A DNA stretch of 64,000 nucleotides, taken from NCBI RefSeq assembly GCF_014705655.1, contig NZ_JACXIY010000024.1:62001-126000 (forward strand). Direction: 5' to 3'. The stretch is from Paenibacillus arenilitoris (GTDB lineage Bacteria; Bacillota; Bacilli; Paenibacillales; Paenibacillaceae). Below are positions 44,113 to 51,597 of the stretch, one piece after another (position 1 is the stretch's first letter; each line of letters begins with the position of its first letter). Under the pieces are notes generated by a model. It searched no databases, had not been told where the DNA came from, and worked only from the letters and a program-made list of their open reading frames with translations. A program made the translations under genes and the position numbers.

Positions 44113-44339
44113 AAGCGGCCGAAGCGTCGAGTGATCCGCCCTCTCAGGCAGCGCGTCTCATGCCGAAGCATGCAGAAGTGCAGGCTTTCTGCCGCTTCGT
44201 TCGTGCAGCGAAGCAAATGGCTGCGAATGTGCATCTTTTTCATTTGATAAGCACAAAAAGGGGGCTCACGTGCCGAATTGCCTGCACAATCGCAGGCATT
44301 CCGTTCTGCTGCTTCATCGATAGGGTAAAGGCTGCACAA
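44113..44339 (-). repeat. Dispersed intergenic repeat, full copy D (inverted)
   Basis: Read on the minus strand it begins ttgtgcagcctttaccc at 44339, continues atcgatgaagcagc, aatgcctgcgattgtgcagg (an inverted repeat), aaaaagatgcacattcgcag, gcctgcacttctgca, ggcatgagacgcgctgcct and ggatcactcgacgc, matching copies B and C throughout. Upstream on the same strand is the spore-coat gene and its terminator. Confidence 0.8.
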
Positions 44340-44385
44340 TCGCAGGCATTGCGCAAAGGGTTCTTTATTGTTTTGATAAATGAAG

Positions 44386-44432
44386 AAGGGGCGTCCTTCC
44401 GTCATCTCGCGATGACTTCGGGACAGCCCCTT
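44386..44432 (-). terminator. Two-stem terminator after the spore-coat gene, next to repeat D
   Basis: aaggggc-gtcc (44386-44396) and ggac-gcccctt (44421-44432) form the outer stem; gtcatc (44401-44406) and gatgac (44411-44416) the inner stem. On the minus strand a T-rich tail follows. Same design as 27978-28020. Confidence 0.7.
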
Positions 44433-44458
44433 ATGCCGTTTTCGATGCGGTATCCGGC

Positions 44459-44839
44459 TTATTGCACCATATGGTTCGCATACGGGAACTGCGAGGAATA
44501 GCCGCTGAACTGCTGATAATGTTGATCCAGCTTGTTCTGCTGCTCGGCCTCCAGCTTGTAGTGCCCTTTGCGGAACATCAATTCGAACAGTTCGTATTGG
44601 CATTGATGCGTTTCGTTCAGAATCGTCATAATATCCTGATGCAGGGCGGTATGGCTCGCTTCGCGCGCCGATACGTTGAAGCTGTCGGTCAGGTACTTCT
44701 CCGTCGCCAGGATGTCGTTGACGCGGTCGCGGTCATTGAGCTCCGGGCCTTTCACCTGCGGCTCGTTGGCCGGCTTCGGGTTTTTGATCGTCTGCGAGCC
44801 TTGGTTTTGGCTCATGCCTTGATTCATGCCTTGATTCAT
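44459..44839 (-). CDS. CotF-like spore coat protein
   Basis: 126 residues. After a repetitive MNQGMNQGMSQNQG start and a polar linker, residues 35-110 form the Coat_F helical (ferritin-like) domain: DRVNDILATEKYLTDSFNVSAREASH, then IMTILNETHQCQYELFELMFRKGHYKLEAE. Outer or inner spore coat structural protein, expected to be expressed late in the mother cell. Ribosome site aaggagg before ATG 44839. Second of two adjacent coat genes; no sigma-K promoter was identified with confidence. Confidence 0.87.
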   Translation of the reverse strand: MNQGMNQGMSQNQGSQTIKNPKPANEPQVKGPELNDRDRVNDILATEKYLTDSFNVSAREASHTALHQDIMTILNETHQCQYELFELMFRKGHYKLEAEQQNKLDQHYQQFSGYSSQFPYANHMVQ

Positions 44840-44854
44840 GGGCGCGGCCTCCTT

Positions 44855-45154
44855 TTATTGTTGTTGCTGCTGCTGCTGGGTTTGGGGAACTTTGGACATT
44901 TCGAGCGTATTGTTGTTCTGCAGATGCTTCAGCAGCATAGTATAATGTCTTTGATGCATCTGGCCGGCTTTGTCGATCGCTTGGGCGATTTCCGGATCGG
45001 TGCATTCCTGCGCGAAATGACGGCATTTCTTCATTGCCAAAATTTCCCACGACAATTGGTCGGATAAATACAGCGAGTCTTTGACGGTAATGACCTGAGG
45101 CGGCGTCTGCATCAGCGGAGCCTGCTGCTGCGATTGGTTTTGCTGCGTTTGCAT
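44855..45154 (-). CDS. Small CotF-like spore coat protein
   Basis: 99 residues, Gln-rich at both ends (QTQQNQSQQQ and a run of seven Gln at the C-terminus). The central part VKDSLYLSDQLSWEILAMKK, then HFAQECTDPEIAQAIDKAGQ and HQRHYTMLLKHLQ, is a two-helix Coat_F-like hairpin. Fifteen bases before the second coat gene, so probably an operon. The short Gln run is encoded by a mixed CAA/CAG repeat that could vary in length between strains. Confidence 0.82.
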   Translation of the reverse strand: MQTQQNQSQQQAPLMQTPPQVITVKDSLYLSDQLSWEILAMKKCRHFAQECTDPEIAQAIDKAGQMHQRHYTMLLKHLQNNNTLEMSKVPQTQQQQQQQ

Positions 45155-45262
45155 GTGTAGTCTCCTTTAATCGGAATTTACCTATAGCTTGCCTAAAAAA
45201 GAAAAAAATAACCGCCGGCATCCGATCGAATTCGGCGCCCGCGGCAGAAGAGGGGGAACGAC

Positions 45263-46201
45263 ATGGCCGACCTGTCTTTCATGCCATTAATGATCGAACG
45301 GATATGCCGCGATGCGGTCGGAGAACCGGCGCAGCATATGGAAAGGATGACCTTCGGCCACTGCAATGTCGTCTACGAAGTCAAGACGGCGGACAGGGAG
45401 CTGATTGTCCGGACGAACGAGGACCCGGCCGTGCTGCGGGGCACGGAGGCCAATCTGGCGGTGCTGCTGGACTTGGGCCTTCCCGTTCCGAAGGTGCTGC
45501 ACGCCGATTTGAGCGCGGCGGAATATCCTTTCGCTTATCTCGTCCTGCCCAAAATTCCCGGCTGCGACTTGAGATACGCGCTGCCGGGCATGACCGGCGC
45601 TCAAATGACCGCGCTGGCGGGGCAAATCGTCTCGTTCCAGCGCATTGTCGGGCAGCTGCCGCAAGGCTCCGGCTTCGGATGGGTGCCGATCGGGGAGAAG
45701 GGGCCGTTCCGCAGCTGGGCCGACGTGATCGAGCGGGATCTGAACAAGCATTTCGATCAAGCCGCCCGCAGCTTGACGGAAGCGGAGATCGGAACCTTAA
45801 CGGAGCAAGCGGAGAGCTTCCGCGGCTACTTCGGCCAGGTGGAGCCCCGCTGCTTCCTGGACGACATCACGATCAAGAACGTCATCATGCAGGACGGGGA
45901 GCTGCAGGGAATGATCGACTTTGACAGCGTCTGTTACGGCGATCCCCTCTATATGGCCGCCCTGACGCAGACGGCCGTCGTATCGGATGTGCCCGGGAAG
46001 GACGCGATCTTTTATATAGAGGAGCTTTGCCGGCTGTGGGGGATGGACGGCCGTCAACGGGCTATCGTCGATTTCTACTCCTGCGTGCATGGCCTTAGCT
46101 TCCTCTCGTTCTACGGAAGCGATCCCGGGCAGGCGGAATACCGCGATCGGGTAGTCGCGTTTATGAAGGAACGGCTGTCGGCGGGACGGGCGAAGTACTG
46201 A
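45263..46201 (+). CDS. Aminoglycoside phosphotransferase (APH)-family kinase
   Basis: 312-residue APH/choline-kinase-like enzyme, small-molecule kinase. Recognisable features are the N-lobe FGHCNVVYEVKTADRELIVRTN, LVLPKIPGCDLRYAL, the catalytic loop RCFLDDITIKNVI and the metal-binding GMIDFDSVCYGDP. The usual HxDxxxxN catalytic loop reads LDDITIKN: the Asp and Asn are present but the leading His is Leu. No close resemblance to clinical aminoglycoside kinases is evident; the substrate could be a sugar, amino alcohol or antibiotic. Strong ribosome site (agaagaggggg). Confidence 0.82.
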   Translation: MADLSFMPLMIERICRDAVGEPAQHMERMTFGHCNVVYEVKTADRELIVRTNEDPAVLRGTEANLAVLLDLGLPVPKVLHADLSAAEYPFAYLVLPKIPGCDLRYALPGMTGAQMTALAGQIVSFQRIVGQLPQGSGFGWVPIGEKGPFRSWADVIERDLNKHFDQAARSLTEAEIGTLTEQAESFRGYFGQVEPRCFLDDITIKNVIMQDGELQGMIDFDSVCYGDPLYMAALTQTAVVSDVPGKDAIFYIEELCRLWGMDGRQRAIVDFYSCVHGLSFLSFYGSDPGQAEYRDRVVAFMKERLSAGRAKY

Positions 46202-46242
46202 ACGAATTCGGATTAAGCCTTGAACAATAAGGGAGGCGCGTG

Positions 46243-46767
46243 ATGCGGGTCCATTTATTTTTGGAACAAAGCGATTTCAAATTCGAGCCGTGGGAAGAGG
46301 CGGTGCCCGAGATCAAGAAATGGATCGACGATCACGTCATTGCGGTTGCCGAAGGTCACAACCTCAATCATGCCGTTATTCATATCCAATGCGCCGACGC
46401 CGTATCGCTCAAGTTCGGCGTGCGCGATCTGCACCGGGAACAATCGCCGATGATCGCGGCGATGGAGGATAGCGTGGTAAGCGATTATGAGGATGCCGGC
46501 TTCGATTATTGGGACAGCATTCCTCCGTTTGGCGTAGTCGAGCTGTATGCGCTCGAATTAACGCATAGGCCGGACGTTACCGAGGCCGAACTTGAAGCGT
46601 TTTTCCTTCTCGCCGTAAATTTTTTGCTTAACTCGTTTATGATGATCGCGTTTCGCGGCAGCGAAGTGGAGCATGTCGAGCGCTATATGGAGGATACGAT
46701 CCGCTGGGCGAGAGCCTATACGTATCAGGGCGAGACCTGCTTTCGTTATAAACACCCTGGCTGGTGA
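46243..46767 (+). CDS. Unrecognised conserved-type protein
   Basis: 174 residues, acidic, no signal peptide or membrane segment. I do not recognise a family. It begins MRVHLFLEQSDFKFEPWEEAVPE and has a C-terminal helical part (EAELEAFFLLAVNFLLNSFMMIAFRGSEVEHVERYMEDTI). ATG 46243 follows gggaggcg; an adjacent in-frame GTG at 46240 is the alternative. Base composition matches the host. It runs in the same direction as the kinase 41 bases upstream and may be cotranscribed. Confidence 0.7.
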   Translation: MRVHLFLEQSDFKFEPWEEAVPEIKKWIDDHVIAVAEGHNLNHAVIHIQCADAVSLKFGVRDLHREQSPMIAAMEDSVVSDYEDAGFDYWDSIPPFGVVELYALELTHRPDVTEAELEAFFLLAVNFLLNSFMMIAFRGSEVEHVERYMEDTIRWARAYTYQGETCFRYKHPGW

Positions 46768-46805
46768 AATTTAGAAATAACTTTTAAATACAAAAAACAC
46801 GATGG

Positions 46806-46811
46806 TATAAT
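46806..46811 (+). promoter_or_regulatory. -10 box of the AT-rich island
   Basis: Consensus TATAAT inside ggtataataggg, 48 bases before the start codon at 46859. A weak AT-rich -35 lies around 46782-46788. Confidence 0.5.
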
Positions 46812-46858
46812 AGGGACTATGGAATCAAAAAAAGATGGAAAATTCAAGGAGTATAGTC

Positions 46859-48046
46859 ATGCCTAAACCTACCAAGCTTTTTATCAGTTCTGTAGCTCAG
46901 GATACCCTTACAGGACTAAGAGCAACAGCATTTGATGAATTAGCAACACTTGGTCATTTTCCCGAGATGTTTGAAAAAACGTTTGGACCGTGGCCTATGA
47001 ATGCGACCGGCATACAGCATTGTCTTGATAAGGTTAAAGAATGTGATGTGTATTGCTTGTTCATTCATAGTAAAGCCGGGAGCATGACATCAAGTGGTCG
47101 GACGATTACTCACCTAGAATTTTTAAAAGCAATTGAAGAGGATAAAGTTTTGGTGCTATTTGCTGAAACGACGATAAAAAGTAAATATTTCGGTAGTATC
47201 CGTTGGATCATAAAAGATTTCGTTGATGAATTTATTAAAACGAACGCTCATACTCCTAATTACATAGAAATTTGTAACTATCTAGAAATAAAATCGGAAG
47301 AAGTTAACTCTGACATCCCGTCCAAACATAACATAGAAATGTATGTTTGGGTTCTTTTGTACGATATTGTAGATGTTCACGGAAAGTATATAGAGGATTT
47401 GTCTTATGGCACCAGCGTTCCTTGGAAATCTTATTTAAGCGATTTGTTACGACAGGGAGTTAATTTGATCCCTAAAAGCAAAATAGCTTCTGAAAGCATG
47501 CAGTTGGCTAACGCCTTTGGCGATTTTACTGATTTCACATTGCTGGTTCTGGCAAGTCATCTGCGTATTAATGATTTCATTAATCTCCCAAGACTTTTAT
47601 CAAGATTAATTTCGGCATTACGGGGTGCAAATATTACAAAAGATTTTCCGCCGCTCGAAAGAACAATCGGTAAAGTGAAAACTTGTTCTGCGGTGTGTTT
47701 GTTTCAACGAGAGGGCAATATACTGAAAACAGTTCAAAGCGCAGGGGATACTGATGGAGATAATGACTTTACTATCGATGATCCGGATTCGTTTGTCGCT
47801 TATACTTATCATAATGTAACCGATGAGGAACCTGCTTTATTTTACCTTGAGTCAAAGCGCATGTTTTATTTTACATTCAAAATCGGAGAGTACGTCATTT
47901 CTTACCATTTTCCTGAAGAAACACAGTGGAACCAACAAATGTTTACTGACTATACCGAGGATATAATTGATGGTATAATAAATTCACATGCTAACACTTT
48001 TATATTCGATTTCATGAATTTCACAATAAGGGGGCTACAGAAATGA
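46859..48046 (+). CDS. DUF4062-domain protein with C-terminal GAF-like region (candidate defence protein)
   Basis: 395 residues, strikingly AT-rich compared with both flanks. The N-terminal 100 residues match the DUF4062 pattern: KLFISSVAQDTLTGLRATAF, ELATLGHFPEMFEKTFG, CLDKVKECDVYCLFIHSKAG, then THLEFLKAIEEDKVLVLFAE, a Rossmann/TIR-like fold often found as the N-terminal module of NACHT/STAND proteins. The rest shows no P-loop; residues about 265-390 (KTCSAVCLFQREGNILKTVQ, YFTFKIGEYVISYHFPEE) look like a GAF/PAS-type sensor, as a weak guess. ATG 46859 follows aaggag; a longer in-frame start at 46835 has no ribosome site. Overlaps the next gene by ATGA. Probably horizontally acquired. Confidence 0.72.
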   Translation: MPKPTKLFISSVAQDTLTGLRATAFDELATLGHFPEMFEKTFGPWPMNATGIQHCLDKVKECDVYCLFIHSKAGSMTSSGRTITHLEFLKAIEEDKVLVLFAETTIKSKYFGSIRWIIKDFVDEFIKTNAHTPNYIEICNYLEIKSEEVNSDIPSKHNIEMYVWVLLYDIVDVHGKYIEDLSYGTSVPWKSYLSDLLRQGVNLIPKSKIASESMQLANAFGDFTDFTLLVLASHLRINDFINLPRLLSRLISALRGANITKDFPPLERTIGKVKTCSAVCLFQREGNILKTVQSAGDTDGDNDFTIDDPDSFVAYTYHNVTDEEPALFYLESKRMFYFTFKIGEYVISYHFPEETQWNQQMFTDYTEDIIDGIINSHANTFIFDFMNFTIRGLQK

Positions 48047-48309
48047 ATTTGAAGAGAAGCATACAAGTTAGGACACCGGAAACAGGTGGAATTTGGAATA
48101 TCAAACATGTTTCTGCAGCCCCTACAAAAACGATTGTAGCCATTAATAAACAGGCAGTGAAGCTTGCAGTCACAGCAAAATTGCCGAATCTAGCTAAGGA
48201 TACCGTTTTATTTGTGGAAACTAAGAGAGCCTCGGGATTAGACTCACTTAAAAAAAACCAACGTCTGAAAGAACTAAATAAATCATGGCATGAAATAAAC
48301 AGAACATAA
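48043..48309 (+). CDS. Small basic protein coupled to the DUF4062 gene
   Basis: 88 residues, rich in Lys and Arg, no membrane segment. I recognise no family. Begins MNLKRSIQVRTPETGGIWNI and contains VAINKQAVKLAVTAKLPNLA; the C-terminal third (KKNQRLKELNKSWHEI) is likely helical. Start overlaps the stop of the preceding gene (ATGA), with ggggg upstream, so the two are a translational pair. Same AT-rich composition. A regulatory, inhibitory or cofactor partner is plausible but unproved. Confidence 0.7.
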   Translation: MNLKRSIQVRTPETGGIWNIKHVSAAPTKTIVAINKQAVKLAVTAKLPNLAKDTVLFVETKRASGLDSLKKNQRLKELNKSWHEINRT

Positions 48310-48341
48310 TTTTCAGTTAACAGAAAATGAGTTTACAATAG

Positions 48342-48391
48342 AACGGCAGTCCGGGGCATTCAATGTTATGTCCGGACCGCCGTTTTATTTT
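48342..48391 (+). terminator. Terminator after the AT-rich island
   Basis: aacggcagtccgg (48342-48354) pairs with ccggaccgccgtt (48372-48384) with one mismatch, then ttttatttt. Confidence 0.85.
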
Positions 48392-48508
48392 GCTTGAAGC
48401 AATTCCGTGATCCTCACATAGGTACATGCATACAAGGCTGCCGGCTCCATCCGTCAGCCTCTTTTCCATGCGCGAAAGTTACATCCCGTCCCATTCATTG
48501 TATACTTA

Positions 48509-48523
48509 TTAACATAGTGTTAA
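48509..48523. promoter_or_regulatory. Palindrome upstream of the MFS gene
   Basis: ttaaca-tag-tgttaa, perfect 6-base arms, 44 bases before the likely start of the transporter. Possible repressor site; the regulator is not adjacent. Confidence 0.4.
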
Positions 48524-48566
48524 CGGCCATCGTCGATCTAACTTACTAAACGGGATGTGTTCGGGT

Positions 48567-49763
48567 ATGCAAAACTGGAAGCGAACGATGTGGATTTTAT
48601 GGGTAGGCGTGCTGCTTTGCAGCTCCAGCTACACGATGGCGGTGCCTTTTCTGCCGCTGTTTCTGTTCGATCTCGGCGTCGGGCAATCGTCGGTAAATTT
48701 GTGGGCGGGCATCGTCCACTCCTCCGCCTTCCTCGTCGGGGCCGTCATGGCGCCGTTCTGGGGCTCGATGGCGGACAAGTACGGCAAGCGCAAAATGGTC
48801 ATTCGGGCGGGGATCAGCCTGGCAATCATCTATTCGTTAATTTCCGTCGTGCAGACGCCCTGGCAGCTGATCGTCGTCCGCATGCTGCACGGCTTCGTCG
48901 GCGGATTCGTGCCCGCCTCGATGGCGATCGTGGCGACCGTCGCCCCGGCGAATAAGATGGGCCAGAGCCTGGGCATTATGCAAGCAGGGACGATGACGGG
49001 CGGCATTCTCGGCCCGTTCTTCGGGGGACTGCTCGCGACGGCCTTCGGGCTGCGAATGTCGTTCGTCGTATCGGGAGCGATCATCTTCCTCGCTACGATA
49101 GCGGTCATCTTCTGGGTGAAGGAAGGCCATTCGAGAGGCGAAGCGAAGAAGTCGACGTACTGGGGCAATTTGAAATACGCCTTCACGAACGCGACGCTCC
49201 GAAATTTGCTGCTGCTCCTGCTAATCTTCCAAATTTCCTACAATATGATCCAGCCGCTGCTTACGCTCCATATCGCCGACCTGCAGGGGAATGTGCGCGA
49301 CGCGGTGCTGACGAGCGGCTACGTCATCTCGCTCATCGGCATTGCCGGCATCATCGCTTCGCCGCTGTGGGGCCGCGCGGGCGAGCGGCTCGGGCATATG
49401 CGGATGCTGGCGTTCTGCATGGCGGGCGCGGGGCTCGTCGTCTGCTTTCAATATTTCGTCGACCGGCTGTGGCTGTTCACGTTCGTGCAGTTCGTGTTCG
49501 GGCTGTTCATCGCGGGCATCGCGCCGACCGTCAATACGCTGTTCGTGAAGAGCACGCCGGAGGAATTCCGGGGCCGGTCGTTCGGCATGACGGCGAGCGC
49601 CAACCAGCTCGGCTCGATGATCGGCCCGCTGATCGGCGGGGTGCTGGGCCTTTACCTGAGCATCCATTGGATATTCGTCACGTCGGGCCTCATTCTGGCC
49701 GCCGCGGGATTATCCGTAATGGCCGGGAGGCCGGCGAAGAAGGGCATGCCGGAGCGGCAATGA
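48567..49763 (+). CDS. Major facilitator exporter (MdtG-like)
   Basis: 398-residue drug/proton antiporter with twelve predicted membrane segments. MFS motif A is seen as GSMADKYGKRKMV between segments 2 and 3, and its weaker repeat as GRAGERLGHMR in the second half; GGILGPFFGG is antiporter motif C in segment 5. Similar layout to MdtG/NorA-type exporters. Start at ATG 48567 (MQNWKRTMWILWVG) chosen by family N-terminus; an in-frame ATG at 48555 adds four residues. Substrates unknown. It ends 22 bases before the next kinase gene but belongs functionally apart. Confidence 0.85.
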   Translation: MQNWKRTMWILWVGVLLCSSSYTMAVPFLPLFLFDLGVGQSSVNLWAGIVHSSAFLVGAVMAPFWGSMADKYGKRKMVIRAGISLAIIYSLISVVQTPWQLIVVRMLHGFVGGFVPASMAIVATVAPANKMGQSLGIMQAGTMTGGILGPFFGGLLATAFGLRMSFVVSGAIIFLATIAVIFWVKEGHSRGEAKKSTYWGNLKYAFTNATLRNLLLLLLIFQISYNMIQPLLTLHIADLQGNVRDAVLTSGYVISLIGIAGIIASPLWGRAGERLGHMRMLAFCMAGAGLVVCFQYFVDRLWLFTFVQFVFGLFIAGIAPTVNTLFVKSTPEEFRGRSFGMTASANQLGSMIGPLIGGVLGLYLSIHWIFVTSGLILAAAGLSVMAGRPAKKGMPERQ

Positions 49764-49784
49764 TTCAGGCAGAGGAGGCGGCGC

Positions 49785-51593
49785 ATGCGCTTAGGGAGCT
49801 TGTACGGCAAATACATCAAAAACAATTTGTTCATGAAAATCATTTTGCTGTTCGCCCTGATTACGATCGTAACGATCATCACCTTCTCCTATCTCATGTA
49901 CCTCTCGATGTCCCAATCCGCCCTTCAGCGGCAGCTGGACGTGCAGAGGAGGGCGATGGAGAGCGTCAGCGGCTACATCGGCGGCAAATACGAGTCGGTT
50001 CAGACGATGATGGTGAACGTCTACCGGGACGAGGAGCTGGCGTTCAACCTGTCGTACCTGATGGAGAACCCTTATCCCGAATACGTCGAGCACCGGCTGG
50101 ACAAGTACTATAACGACAACAGCACCTCGACGGACGTGGTGCAGTTTTTCCGGAACCGGCTCGACGACGACCGGGACATTCGCAGCCTCATGCTGTACAG
50201 CGCGGAGCTGCAGCAGCTGTATACGTTCAACGACGCCAGACAATTCAAAATCGTATCCGCCAACGCGGCCAACTCCTTCATCCCCGACGCGATGTACCTG
50301 GAGGAGGACTCGAACGTATCGATTCCGAACGTCTGGGTGAAGAAGGCGATCGACCTCGAGGACCAGCCGCTCTTCTCCGTCCGGGTGCCGGTGAACAACA
50401 AGCAGTCGCTGCGCAACATCGGGCAGCTGCTCGTCTACTTCGAGTCGAACGAATTGATGGAGAACCTCGCCCGTTTCGAGGAGAAAATTATGGGCTCGAT
50501 CGTGGTGCTGTCCGCGGACGGGGATGTCATCTTCGATTCCTCGGGACGCGGATACGGCGGCAAGTATCCGTATTTCGAGCAGGTGAGCGCCTCTTTGTCG
50601 GACGGGGAGGTCGCGGACAACTTTATTATGAACAAGTCGATGCATACGCAGGGCGGCTTCACGGTGCTCAGCATGGTGCCGAAGGCCGAGCTTGAAGCGT
50701 CGTACGTCGGGCTGCGCCGGACGATCGTGACGATCAGCTCGATCTGTATTTTCTTCACGATTCTCATTCCTTCCTTGTTCATCGGCAACTTCGCCAAGCG
50801 GACGCACAACATCATCCGGTTCACCCGCAAGGTGAAGCAGGGCGATTTGTCCGCGCGGATCGAGGACGTGAAGGAGGACGAGCTCGGCCAGATCAGCAAG
50901 AGCTTCAACGACATGCTCGAGGAGCTCAACCAATATATCGACCGGGTGTACAAGGCGGAAATCAAGCAGAAGCATACCGAGCTTGCCGCGCTCGAAGCAA
51001 GGGTCAACCCACATTTCCTGTACAACACGCTGGAGGTGATCCGGATGCGGGCCGTCTCGCAGGGCGCGGGCGACGTCGGGGAGATGATCTACAGCCTGTC
51101 GGTGCTCTTCAAGAGCTACGTGCAGCAGAAGCCGAACTATACGCTGCAGGACGAGCTTGAAGCTTGCAGGCTCTATCTCGAGCTGTTCCGTATCCGGTAC
51201 AAGGACAAGTTCGCTTACGACATCCGCTGCGAGCCGGGGCTTAAGGGCAAGGCGGCGTTGAAGATGTCGCTGCAGCCGGTCATCGAGAACTACATTCTGC
51301 ACGGGCTGCGAACGGACCGCCACGACAACCGGATCGAGATCGCGGTCCGCAAGGATGGCGATCTTATCCGGGCCGAGGTAACGGATAACGGCAAAGGGAT
51401 TGAGCCCGGGCGGATGGAAGAGATCAGGCGGGGGCTGGACGATCCGGACGCGAATGCGGAGTCGTTCGGCCTGCGCAGCATCCATGAGCGGCTGCGGCTG
51501 CTCTACGGACCGGGCTACGGCATTGAGATTGAGAGCACGCCGGAGGAAGGGACGACGGTAACCGTCCTTTATCCGGACATCGGGGAGGCGTAG
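49785..51593 (+). CDS. YesM-type sensor histidine kinase (mannosidase locus)
   Basis: 602 residues. Membrane segment 1 about 18-40 (KIILLFALITIVTIITFSYLMYL), extracellular sensor to about 305, membrane segment 2 about 309-330, HAMP, kinase core ARVNPHFLYNTLE with His410, PVIENYILHG and TDNGKGIE, then FGLRSIHERLRL. Ribosome site gaggagg before ATG 49785. Four bases separate its stop from the regulator. Likely senses a mannose-containing glycan, judged from the genes downstream. Confidence 0.92.
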   Translation: MRLGSLYGKYIKNNLFMKIILLFALITIVTIITFSYLMYLSMSQSALQRQLDVQRRAMESVSGYIGGKYESVQTMMVNVYRDEELAFNLSYLMENPYPEYVEHRLDKYYNDNSTSTDVVQFFRNRLDDDRDIRSLMLYSAELQQLYTFNDARQFKIVSANAANSFIPDAMYLEEDSNVSIPNVWVKKAIDLEDQPLFSVRVPVNNKQSLRNIGQLLVYFESNELMENLARFEEKIMGSIVVLSADGDVIFDSSGRGYGGKYPYFEQVSASLSDGEVADNFIMNKSMHTQGGFTVLSMVPKAELEASYVGLRRTIVTISSICIFFTILIPSLFIGNFAKRTHNIIRFTRKVKQGDLSARIEDVKEDELGQISKSFNDMLEELNQYIDRVYKAEIKQKHTELAALEARVNPHFLYNTLEVIRMRAVSQGAGDVGEMIYSLSVLFKSYVQQKPNYTLQDELEACRLYLELFRIRYKDKFAYDIRCEPGLKGKAALKMSLQPVIENYILHGLRTDRHDNRIEIAVRKDGDLIRAEVTDNGKGIEPGRMEEIRRGLDDPDANAESFGLRSIHERLRLLYGPGYGIEIESTPEEGTTVTVLYPDIGEA

Positions 51594-51597
51594 CGGA

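Noticed and set aside
44100..44345. Possible CRISPR-like array from the repeated gcctgcacaatcgcagg words
   Set aside because: Only two or three irregularly spaced copies, each part of a larger dispersed repeat; no spacers and no cas genes.
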